Source: Thermomucor indicae-seudaticae (Eukaryota > Mucoromycota > Mucoromycetes > Mucorales > Lichtheimiaceae). Taken from it: 64,000 bases of DNA. Below are positions 31,386-40,526 of this stretch, piece by piece. The stretch spans positions 1 through 64,000 of the forward strand of contig JSYX01000117.1 of the NCBI GenBank assembly GCA_000787465.1, given 5' to 3'. The notes under the pieces are model-generated. The model was not told where the DNA came from and did no database searches. It saw only the letters and a list, made by a program, of their open reading frames with translations. Position numbers and translations under genes: made by a program. Positions within the stretch are counted from its first letter, which is position 1. The number at the start of each line of letters is the position of its first letter.

Positions 31386-31452
31386 GGGATTGTTTTAAGC
31401 ACCGAAATAACAAAAAGAGAAGAGAGTGCAGGTTTACCGGTTTTATTGGCAA
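31386..31452. promoter_or_regulatory. 67-bp bidirectional promoter/5' leader
   Basis: Only 67 bp separate the start codons of the divergent WDR83 and NDUFAF4 genes. The interval must contain both 5' untranslated regions and core promoters, unless transcription starts inside the opposite gene. No canonical TATA box is evident. Confidence 0.7.
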
Positions 31453-32224
31453 ATGGGTGCTCAAGCTTCAAAGCAAGTCGCACGACGATACCCAAAACAT
31501 GCTAATCAAGAAGCGCGATCGAGCAAATCAAGCGATTCACCGTCTACATTGCCACCCGAAGGTTAAATCTATTGAGCAATTCCAAGAAAATACAGCGTTT
31601 GCTAAATGAAAAGACTATACCTCTAGGCGTCCAGACAATCGAAGATGTGCGCGATCCTCAATTACACAAGAACCTTGCAGCATTAGGACCTGTCAAGGTT
31701 GAGCCCACAGTGACAAAGTTTCGAACGGTCAGCCCAAGTTGAAAAAGGGCGCGATAACAAGTAACTCACGATGTGGGGATATGTAGTCCGACCCAATGCT
31801 TCATATTTTACGTGAAAGACAACGGATAGAGGAGAATGAGCCATATGAACGGTTATCAGATATACCGAATCGAGCCACGATTGATGTTATATTCTCAGCG
31901 CTAGAGCGTCGCAAGCACTTGGCACCAGGTGAACTCGATAAACCCGAGACCTTGCAACAAATGGAACGGGATTATCGACTGGATCAACCGACGCTCAAGA
32001 CATTGCTCAAATACTACAATACCATTGCTGTGTTACCAGCAGCTTCAGATGATGATAGGAAGAAAGGTATTTGGGTCAATGACAAGGTGGAGTGGCGTCA
32101 AGCAGTGGATCAAGCCATTGCCGAGAACAAGCGCAAGCAGGAAGACGAAGAACCTACACAGAAAACATCATCATCAGAAAAAACAAAAAAGACTCGTCAG
32201 TTACAAGACCTCTTTGAAGATTAG
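31453..32224 (+). CDS. NDUFAF4-like complex I assembly factor
   Basis: Three exons (31453-31561, 31627-31727, 31787-32224) encode 215 aa. The N-terminus MGAQASKQVARRYPKHANQ starts with Met-Gly like animal NDUFAF4 (possible myristoylation site). The C-terminal half carries the family core: LSDIPNRATIDVIFSALERR, an intervening HLAPGELDKPETLQQM, then YRLDQPTLKTLLKYYNTI. This aligns in order with the human protein (SIPKGKISIVEALTLL ... LEQKDVNSLLKYF). NDUFAF4 binds NDUFAF3 at the matrix face of the inner membrane during early complex I assembly. The second intron uses a weak donor (ACG|GTCAGC), but it is needed to reach the conserved exon in frame. A Lys/Glu-rich tail closes the protein. Sequence similarity is modest, so the name is moderately confident. 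Confidence 0.7.
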
Positions 32225-32924
32225 ACTCAGTAAAAAAAGAAGATACAGTGAAAATGCAGGACTTTTCCCTTTTTCTGATATGGGCTTATGGAAAACCTTT
32301 TTTTGTGTTGTTGGCTACTTGCGGTGTTTCGCTCTGATTCCATTTTCGATTTGCCTTATTGTTAAAGGACGTCCATGCAAGTATGTCGGAACAATCACCA
32401 GATTCAAATACCCTTTGCCAACACGTCATGGACGACACGTAGCATTTAATGTAGCAAGGACTGTTCAAAAGTTTGACCATGATCTTTTCTCTTTGTCGGT
32501 TTCAGTTCAAGTGCAAGTCCTCAAAAGGGCTGCACTGACATTTGCTATTCCTATAGGCTTTACAGGTTTGCTCTTTAATAACTTTGCAACAGTATACAAA
32601 ATCATTTATAGTCTACAATGACAAAGAGAAAGACATCCTAGACAAATTAGACCAACCATAATTGCATACGGGGACGCGGATCTTAAGCCATCGTACAAGT
32701 TCTACGCTCCATTGCCAGTCAAGGTTTGTTAGCACCGCCGGAGAGTTCAGTCCAACACATGCTAACGCCAGATATAGACCTCTGGACAAGTCCTCGCAAG
32801 ACGAGCAGTCGTTCTTTGCCTCGACGGGTATAATACAAGCAAGGTGTGCCGTCCGTAAATTGCGGACGTCCGCAATTTTTCGGACTGTCAACACTGCCCT
32901 TGACCCCTGAGAACTCTGAAAGCC
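32225..32924. other. Intergenic region with palindrome near its right end
   Basis: About 700 bp between NDUFAF4 and EMC6 genes. A long frame overlapping the NDUFAF4 3' end continues to 32621, but it has no domain and is a shadow frame. A near-perfect palindrome at 32851-32885 is listed separately. Confidence 0.5.
32851..32885. repeat. Near-perfect inverted repeat (22-bp palindrome, 35 bp extended)
   Basis: Positions 32857-32878 form a perfect 22-bp palindrome centred on GCGGAC|GTCCGC. Five further complementary bases on each side (GTCCG/CGGAC) extend it to 32851-32885, with a small internal loop. It lies 40-74 bp before the EMC6 start codon. It contains an ACGT/GACGTC core like that bound by bZIP factors. 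A cruciform-forming or hairpin leader role is equally possible. Confidence 0.85.
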
Positions 32925-33272
32925 ATGAATGTGGGAAACGTGAATCCACCAAATCAAGATGCACACAAATTCTTTCAACCTCATATCGCCCATAACGTCA
33001 AGCAATTGCAGTTTATACGCTCATGCTTTGCTGCCATTGCTGGATCTGCAGCAGGCATCCTTGGTCTTACGAACTGGAACGGGTTTCTATTCTACGCCGT
33101 CAGCTGGTCGGTACTCGCGTCGATGCTCGTATTGATAAAATGCCATCACAAACCTGCCGCCTATTTTATCCACGGTTGGAGAGAACTGATCGTTGATGGT
33201 GCATTGAATGGTTTATTGTCATACATTCTTTTTCATACGTTGCTTTATGGTCTTGTCCACTTGTATCAATAG
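32925..33272 (+). CDS. ER membrane protein complex subunit 6 (EMC6)
   Basis: A single intronless exon of 115 codons. Three hydrophobic segments are visible, with the family block FIRSCFAAIAGSAAGILGLT at the first helix. The second and third helices are GFLFYAVSWSVLASMLVLI and LLSYILFHTLLYGLVHLY. Human EMC6 (110 aa) has the same layout and the same CxTxxAxxGxxAGILGLT-like motif. EMC inserts tail-anchored and multi-pass membrane proteins into the ER. The start is the first ATG in the frame and leaves a hydrophilic N-terminus of about 25 residues, as in orthologues. Intronless structure is rare in this window. Confidence 0.92.
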   Translation: MNVGNVNPPNQDAHKFFQPHIAHNVKQLQFIRSCFAAIAGSAAGILGLTNWNGFLFYAVSWSVLASMLVLIKCHHKPAAYFIHGWRELIVDGALNGLLSYILFHTLLYGLVHLYQ

Positions 33273-33990
33273 CTCAATTCTTGCTTTATTCAACGAAAAG
33301 AATTCTTTCGCATACATAAGCTAGGGATTCTATATTTGTCCTTAAGTTTCATAGTGTACCGGTGCAGTTCATACAGTGATTATTACGCGGATATAAACGG
33401 ATCTTACTGCGATGGACGGAAGTTTCGTTTTAGAGTTGATTACGTGCGTCCTTTGAAAGTAAAGAATAATGTAATTCAACAAGGAGGCGCGTCTATGCAA
33501 TAAAGAAGGTGACGCGGCGCTTCGCATGACGAAGAGCTGGTAACCCCGCCCAACAGATCTCTTCATGCGGACAGGAAAGCAAACCGCTGACCCGTATGCG
33601 TCACCAGCCGCACTGCAAGCTCATGGCGATTCCACTCAACGATCGCCTTCTATCAGGCAAGCACAATGTCGGCATTGTGGAAAGCAGTTTACAACGCACA
33701 GTAATGCTCGCAGCCATGAGTGACAAACTTGTCCAATAAACCCAGAACGAAACGAGGACGCGGTGTTATGTTCGTACTGCGGGAAGCGCTTTGCAGCCCT
33801 CACTGGTGCTCATTATCATGAACGGACCAGCTGCTGCCTGAATCCAGATAAAGCGTTCAAAGTATATGTTGTGATATCTTTCGGAGTGCTTCGCCGGTGG
33901 CAACAAGAATCACGCCACAGCCGGGGCGCTGACCTTGTTATAACGACAGTAGAGCTCAAAAAACGTTTTCCTTTCCTTGAATAACGTATA
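33273..33990. other. EMC6 to CPOX interval
   Basis: Apart from the interrupted zinc-finger ORF, this interval shows no gene. It also has to contain the CPOX promoter, which therefore overlaps the 3' part of the zinc-finger frame. Confidence 0.45.
33565..33984 (+). pseudogene. Tandem C2HC zinc-finger ORF interrupted by in-frame TGA
   Basis: From ATG 33565 the frame encodes CRHCGKQF...H and, 66 codons on, CSYCGKRFAALTGAHYHERTSC. Both modules fit C-x2-C-x12-H-x4-C exactly, but in the first module the second residue after the His is a TGA stop (33721-33723). The equivalent position in the second module is Arg. A single CGA-to-TGA change would explain it. The frame then runs on to a stop at 33984, or may splice at GTATAT (33861). 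It could be a recent pseudogene, a short one-finger protein, or a readthrough gene. I do not recognise a named family. Confidence 0.5.
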
Positions 33991-35436
33991 ATGTTCTCAG
34001 GACGAACAGGATCTCTCGCATTTCGGCGTAAGTTTTTATCTACAACATGTTCAACCATTGGTTTGTTGACAATGTCAGATGTAGTATCGCGGTTGTCATT
34101 CAAGGATAGCAAGTAAGCATACATCGCGATAAGTCCAGCCAGTTGTCGTGCACGTATGAACCTGTGTTTGTTGTTAGTCCATTTGCACGTCGATCTCTGA
34201 TAACGAGGGCTATTACAAACAATGGGTGGAGGCATCGCCGACAGGTCGGCTTTGCAGTGACTTCAGCGGCTATCGTGGCCACCTTGGCATATGGTATCTG
34301 GGCTGGCAATCAGGTAGGTGATAGGAAACGAAATTGGTTAGAAATACGCGGCTCACCGTGTATGGTTATTCCAAGGTTTACTGTGATGCTGTGGCGGATG
34401 ATAAGCAACGAGTATGTATGGAATTCTCTTCCTAGGAAACAAACAGAAGGTGCCAACTAAATGCTTTTATTAGAAAGCCGAGGGTCCCATTACAGATAGC
34501 GATCCCATGCGTCTTCGGATGGAATCTTTCGTCAAGAGCTTGCAAAGCCGTATTGTACAAGACATTGAAGCCATCGATGGCAAGCAGTTTACCCGCACTG
34601 CATGGCAGCGCCCTGAAGGCGGAGAAGGCATTACCTGCGTTTTGCAGGACGGAAATGTGTTTGAAAAGGCTGGTGTAGGTGTGTCGATCGTGTACGGTAC
34701 CCTACCAAAGGCGGCTGTTGAACAAATGCGACATGATCGTGGCAAGGAGATTTCAGCTGACGGCCCTGTCCCGTTCTTTGCTGCCGGTATATCCCTTGTC
34801 ATTCATCCACACAATCCAAACTGTCCCACGGTCCATATGAACTATCGCTATTTCGAGATTGAGAACCCGGATGGATCACCTAAAATGTGGTGGTTTGGAG
34901 GTGGAGCCGACTTGACTCCTAGCTATCTGTTCGAAGAAGATGCAATCCATTTCCATCAGGTGCTCAAGGATGGGTGCGACACGGTCGATTCAAAGTATTA
35001 TGGCACGTTTAAGCAATGGTGTGACAAGTACTTTTACAACAAACACCGTGGTGAGGCACGAGGTATAGGTGGTATCTTCTTTGACGATTTGGATGACAAA
35101 CCTGCAGACGTACTTTTCGGCTTCGTCAAGGAAATGGGTAACCGATTCTTGCAATCGTATATTCCGATCGTCAAAAAGCGCATGAACATGAAGTACACAC
35201 CGGAAATGAAACGCTGGCAGCAAATTCGGCGTGGACGCTATGTAGAGTTCAATCTCGTCTGGGACCGTGGTACCAAGTTTGGGCTGCAAACTCCAGGCGC
35301 GCGAATAGAAGCCATCTTGATGTCGCTTCCGCTTACGGCACGTTGGGAGTATATGCATGAACCAGAAATAGGCTCTAAGGAAGCAGAGCTGGTAGAAGTA
35401 CTCAAAAACCCTAGAGACTGGATACCACTGGACTAG
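33991..35436 (+). CDS. Coproporphyrinogen III oxidase, oxygen-dependent
   Basis: Three exons (33991-34112, 34178-34313, 34474-35436) encode 406 aa. The enzyme converts coproporphyrinogen III to protoporphyrinogen IX in haem synthesis (EC 1.3.3.3). Conserved blocks include GGGADLTPSYLFEEDA, HRGEARGIGGIFFDDL, RRGRYVEFNLVWDRGTKFG and LPLTARWEYMHEPEIGS. The first about 85 residues are a basic, Ser/Thr-rich leader (MFSGRTGSLAFRRKFLS) followed by a hydrophobic segment VGFAVTSAAIVATLAYGIWA. That is a bipartite mitochondrial signal typical of intermembrane-space targeting, unlike the cytosolic S. cerevisiae Hem13. The exon 1/2 junction was chosen because only the AA|GTAAGC donor keeps the leader in frame. 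The gene is convergent with Dss1. Confidence 0.95.
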
Positions 35437-35533
35437 TAACTCGGTTTACGTTTATGTTCTTTTTTTTAATGTATTGTATTTACAAGAGTCTAAGCGACAA
35501 AAAAGTCTATCGAAAGGGTATCGGTTCTTCTTT

Positions 35534-38441
35534 TCAAATAGCAGCAAAGTCAACGTGTCCAGCCAGTGGATCTATGTTTGCAATTCGCACTTTTATCACT
35601 TCCCCTACGTTGAGATTGCGGTCCAAGTTGACAATCTTGCCTCGGACACCTAATTCTAGCAAAGTGCCCACTGCAGATTCAGTTGTTCCACCAAGATCAG
35701 AGCGAATAACATTGTTTGAATTGGTCACCAAGCAGGTCCATTCCATATCTTCACCATGGCTTTCGGCGACAAGCCTTCGGATGAGCTCTGTCACCCAAAA
35801 TCGGACACTCTTGTTCATAAGGACGTTTATCTGTTTTTCCCTTGCCTCTATGCGAGGGCACAGCGTATCAAGCAGATCCACACTGAAAGGAGCTTTTTCT
35901 CGCAAAAGATGGGCCTTGAGCTGCCAATGGATCACTAGGTCCGTGTACCGTCTTAATGGAGACGTTGCCTTGGTATACCCGTCAGGTATACCCATCAGCA
36001 CGTGTGGTAACCCAGCAGCCATGGTAACCGATGCAGGAGGCAAAATACTCATGTACTGCACCATAGATGCGTAGGGTACGAGACCAGTTTCTGGGTGTCG
36101 CAGTTGCAAAAGCTCCTGACGCATCTTTGTTGATTGAGCATCCGCGTTTTTAGGCCACGTTTGCGTCCGGAAAGGGATGCTGACACCGTGTTCCCTTGCA
36201 TACTGGCTTACTATACGACCTCCTATGATCATGGCTTCTGCAACCATTAACCGTGCCGGTGACACTAAGCTACGGTCCAGGCCAACGCGAATATAAGGAA
36301 GTTGCGAGACGTACTTTGGCGCGCTGAATTCGATGTCTGGTAGATCCAGCGGGCTAGGTTGAATGCTTACGACAGGACTCGGGTTGATGAACGAAAGCGC
36401 TCCTTGTCTTTGTCTAAAAGCTGCATGGGAATTGACCAGAGCAAAGATGTCCATAATGTCTCGCTGGAACTCTTCCTTGACGGTGGTCTCTTGCGATAAG
36501 TCCCCGCCTAAGATGTTGTCCATGGAAGAGGCAATAGACGTTGGGTGACTGTACGTCTTCGTCAAGTCAACATGCGGATCCCTCCGGACAGGTGCATGAG
36601 GACTCAATAGCTGATCAACATCGTCGTAATATAGCTTATGAACCTTCCTCACCAAGCTCGGGCGCACTTTCCATAACATTATGTTGCCCTTGTCGTCTAA
36701 TTTGGTACTGAACGTCATTGCATACTGAGAGCCGTCATGCCGTGTCTCAGCGGTCGTGCCTAAGCTTAACTTGCTTGAAGAAAGCGCATCTGGAATCATG
36801 GGAAAATGATTTTCTGGCAGATATAGAGTTTGCACCCTTTGCTTCATCACTTTTGCTAGTTCGCTTGAAGGTGGTATGTAGGCAGATGGGTCAGCAATGT
36901 GAATATGAAGCCATGCTGCATTTTCTCCCGGTATACGCTCGATAGACAGGCCATCGTCGATCTCTTTAGCCGTCGGGTCGTCAATTGTGTAAACAGGTAG
37001 GTTGCCAAAATCATGTCGGATGGAATCACAAGGATCACGAGCGTAAAAGTCAGTCGACGAATCTACTTCGCTCCGGCGCAGAAAGATATTCGTGTACTTC
37101 TCCATTGTCCGTTCCGCTTCTTTGGCTTTCTTTGACCACAAGAATTCGTCTACCTTGTTCGCGTTCTCAACAAGAGATATGTTATCCCATGGTTTGAACA
37201 TGCCGACTTCTTTCAAGAATGCAACCGCCAGAGACCGGTCGACGAAAAGAGTGTTGTAACATTTAAGCGCCTTCAGTATCGTAGGCACAAAAACTTCGTG
37301 TGGCGATTCCAAAGCAACATTAGGTGACTTTATCCAATCCACGACAAAATTGATAAACATCTTGTCAGTAGCAGTTAATTTAGATCCGTACTCTTCTGCC
37401 ATATCAAGCGCGGACCGGGAGAACGTCCCCAGTTTTGGATCGGCATGGGCTCGATAGAATTCAATGAGTTGCCTAGCTCTCTCGAGAAATCCTGTGTAGG
37501 CACCATCGCGTGTTCGGATCCATTCTACCAGACGAGATATTTTATCGACATCATTCCGTGATCGCAACTGCCATATTTGAGAAATGAGCAAATTTCGTAC
37601 GGGAGTAAAGTGGACGTTATCGGTAACAAGGTAAAGAAACGTAGCATGGAGTTGTTCGTCCGTAGGCTGCTTGCAACTGAACGCAAACTGTGCCAATTCT
37701 GTCAACTTGATGGTTACGGCTTCGTTTGAGTTCTCCGCGTTTCGGATGAAATGCTCGTACATCTTCGTAAGTTGCTTGTGAGCCATGCCCTTTTCCAGCT
37801 GTGTCGTGCGAATAAAGCCAAGCACCCCTCGACTGTATTCGCTAACAGGATAATCCAACATTATTTCGCCGGTAGGATCCACCTGAAAGTCGCTTTTGGC
37901 AAAGCGTCGGAATGATGCTGACGATGCAAAACCGGGTATGCAAAAGGCTACATGCTCGCTTGAAAACTCCTTGACTCTGCCATTCCGTAACAGTACCGAA
38001 AGAATCTGTCGTCGACCGCTTGCTCGCTTTTGCCCCACAACCAGACCGCTGTACTGGCCCTGACTGATAACGATTAATAAGATCTCTGCGCAGGTTTGCA
38101 TCAATTGCTACATATACTTACCTGAAGACCTCAACAAAGTCACCCACTTGCACGACAGGTAATTGCTCGGTGACTCTAGCGGTTTCTTGCGCTAGTTCTG
38201 TTTCGATACCTGGCAGCACCTCGTCCAACTCTTCCACTTCATTCTCTGAAGCAGCGACTTGTTCACGTCTGTCGTTGTGGTCTACCTGGGAACCCTTTGT
38301 CGTCGCGGGTACCGTAAATTCGTCTGGCAATACTTTACGACGTATGTGAGGTTGATTATGTTTCCAGCTTCGCCTAGCTTGAAGCTGGACCACCCGCCGA
38401 AACCGAAGCAGACCGCTCAATCGTGAGCCTGTACGTAGCAT
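35534..38441 (-). CDS. Mitochondrial RNB-family 3'-5' exoribonuclease (Dss1/Msu1-like)
   Basis: Two exons (38441-38122, 38063-35534) encode 949 aa. The RNB catalytic centre is visible: DDPTAKEIDDGLSIE and LHIHIADPSAYIPP, with YLPENHFPMIPDALSSSKLSL downstream, and YTKATSPLRRYTDLVIHWQL near the end. The N-terminus MLRTGSRLSGLLRFRRVVQLQ is an amphipathic basic mitochondrial presequence, which points to the Dss1/Msu1 branch of the RNase II family rather than the nuclear exosome enzyme Dis3 (no PIN domain). Dss1 pairs with the helicase Suv3 in the mitochondrial degradosome. A 58-nt intron after VGDFVEVF was placed at the only acceptor (TTATCAG) that keeps frame. A C-terminal S1-like barrel is probable (MKVRIANIDPLAG region). 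Confidence 0.88.
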
Positions 38442-39251
38442 AGATAGAAATACGTGTTAAAAAAAATTTCCCAAACAGGCAGTGGTCATTTTCTGTGGCT
38501 GGTGAGCAGGGCATTGCCTTCGATTTTGTGGAAAAACATTTTGGCTGCAGGCGAAGGATATCCTCACCGAATGCGAGCAACCGTCAGATTCAAGTATCTC
38601 TTGTGTACTATAGAAAGGCTCTTTGCAAAGGAACCTCTTCTCCATTGGCACGCCAAGAGCTTAAACCTCTATTGCATCTGTTAGCTTAAAGTATGGAAAC
38701 GAGACTTGCTTTTCAGGCTACAACGGGAGTGAAAATGTTTGAGCGACGCGTTTCAGGATCTTGTCAGTCAAGTTGCTGCTCGATACCGATCAGTTAGCGT
38801 AGCTTTTGGACACTTTGAGAGTTTTCACTTCTTTGCTAAAGCGGGTCATTATTTAGTTTGAGCAACCAGCAACACTGTGCTCCCTCAGAGCAGGAATGAT
38901 CAATAGTACAAGTGGCTCAGTTTAAATATCAAGGAATTGGACTGGAATTAAGAATTTTCAGAACTGCAAGACTCAATTACGAAGGAAGCTGAGCGCTTTT
39001 TAGGCATATAGACTATGAGGTTCACTATGAGTATAAAGGTGCGAATGTGGTCATGGTTGGGCGCCGAATCAAGTGCTGTGATTTTGGCTGCAGCCATTGG
39101 TTGGGTGTTCGCGGCGTACTCATAACCGATGTGCTCTTATGGCAAGTTTTTTTTTTCCTTCCTGTCACCGAGTCAACTCGAGGTTTTCTATATTTTTTTT
39201 TTGTTTTTTACTCTCGCTTCCCATACACTCATCGCTTTTCATCTTGCATCA
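38442..39251. other. Divergent intergenic region
   Basis: About 800 bp between the divergent Dss1 and glycine cleavage H genes. Two short T-rich runs occur near 39149 and 39192. No supported ORF. Confidence 0.5.
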
Positions 39252-39977
39252 ATGACCCTCAAACAGTTCACTGCACGCGTCGTACGTCCTTACGCACCTG
39301 CTCTGCGTAAGTCCGCCACTTTGTCCGCGTTCCGCGCTTTTGCCAGTAAGTTGTTCTTTTATCCGTGACTATTTCAATAAACCCTTCCACTAACATTCCA
39401 AAACTCTCAAGCCAAGCGATATACCGACGACCATGAGTGGATCTCTGTTGAAAATGGTGTAGGCACCATTGGTGTCACTGACTATGCCCAAAAGGTAAGA
39501 AAGCAAAACGCCCCCCTTTTGGACCCATGTTTTACTATTGATTTGGTGCCCAACAGGCTTTGGGCGATGTTGTTTTCGTCGAAACCCCAACTGTGGGTCA
39601 AACTGTCGGAAAGAAAGGTTAGTCTTCGTTGAACGCAAGGCAGCAACGAGGACGATTGCTCACGGCGCTTTGCTGATAAACAACAGATCAGATCGGTGCT
39701 GTCGAATCTGTAAAGGCCGCTAGTGATATCTACTCCCCTGTAACTGGTGAAGTTGTCGATGTCAACGAAAAGCTCGCAGACGAGCCATCGCTGATCAACA
39801 CAAGCCCTGAGGAAAAGGGTAAGCAAAAGCTTTCTTGGAAGTGTGTATAGTCGCTCATATATTTTTGCAATAATAGGTTGGTTGGCCAAAATTAAACTGT
39901 CTAACCCCGAAGAGCTTGAGGGCCTCATGGATGAAAAGGCTTATGCTGCTCACTGCGAAAATCCTGAAGCTCATTAA
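39252..39977 (+). CDS. Glycine cleavage system H protein
   Basis: Five exons (39252-39345, 39412-39494, 39557-39617, 39687-39818, 39877-39977) encode 156 aa. The H protein carries the lipoyl arm that shuttles the aminomethyl group between the P, T and L proteins in mitochondria. A basic presequence ([16 protein letters not shown]...) precedes the mature start [15 protein letters not shown]. The lipoylation site is the Lys in [20 protein letters not shown]. The C-terminal blocks [20 protein letters not shown] and [12 protein letters not shown] complete the family. Length and order are normal. The T-rich sequence just upstream (39149-39203) may be part of the promoter. Confidence 0.96.
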
Positions 39978-40526
39978 TGTAGTTACTACCAATTTGGCAA
40001 CGGGACCGGGAAGCTGGAGTTCTCTGTATTTCTCGTTCACATTGGCATTTATAAAAGTTTTCTTGGCCGCGTTGGTAAAGGCCACTTTGCGCCCACTTCC
40101 GCATCTGGTTTGCTCTGGCTGGACACGTTAAGTTGCGAACGTGAGCGAAACTTTTACACCGGAAGGTCTGCGCCGCGGAGGGGAGCCATTAAGTGCGCTG
40201 TTACAGAGACCTTGGGATAAGTGAGACAATAGACTGTGACGGATGGATGTTGTACACAACCTGCTTTATTTAGGAGGCATGACCTAAGCCCCGTACACCA
40301 TGGACGTGCCAACGACGAAAAGAAAACCTCAATTGATATTGTTTCTGCTTAAACGAGGTACTTTGCCTCTGGAATTTATCTGAGCACACTCTTGTATCAT
40401 TTTCATGTTCGTCTTTGGCATTGGGGAGCATAGCACAGAGCATAATGAACGGAGTATAGAACGCCGAAAACAGGTTTCCAAAAACTCACTTTGCGGAATT
40501 CTTTCCTTGGTTCTTCAGCCTCGTCC
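39978..40526. other. Intergenic, no gene seen
   Basis: About 550 bp between two genes in the same direction. No conserved ORF or obvious repeat. Confidence 0.5.

Noticed and set aside
31929..32621. Plus-strand frame of 230 codons
   Set aside because: It overlaps the NDUFAF4-like gene in another frame, lacks ATG and domain features, and its distal part is hydrophobic noise.
34028..34207. Alternative CPOX first intron starting at GTAAGT 34028
   Set aside because: Every acceptor tried gives a stop or wrong phase; the donor at 34113 gives a normal 65-nt intron in frame.
38064..38121. Acceptor GCGCAG for the Dss1 intron
   Set aside because: It shifts the frame relative to the RNB coding exon; TTATCAG at 38064 keeps it.
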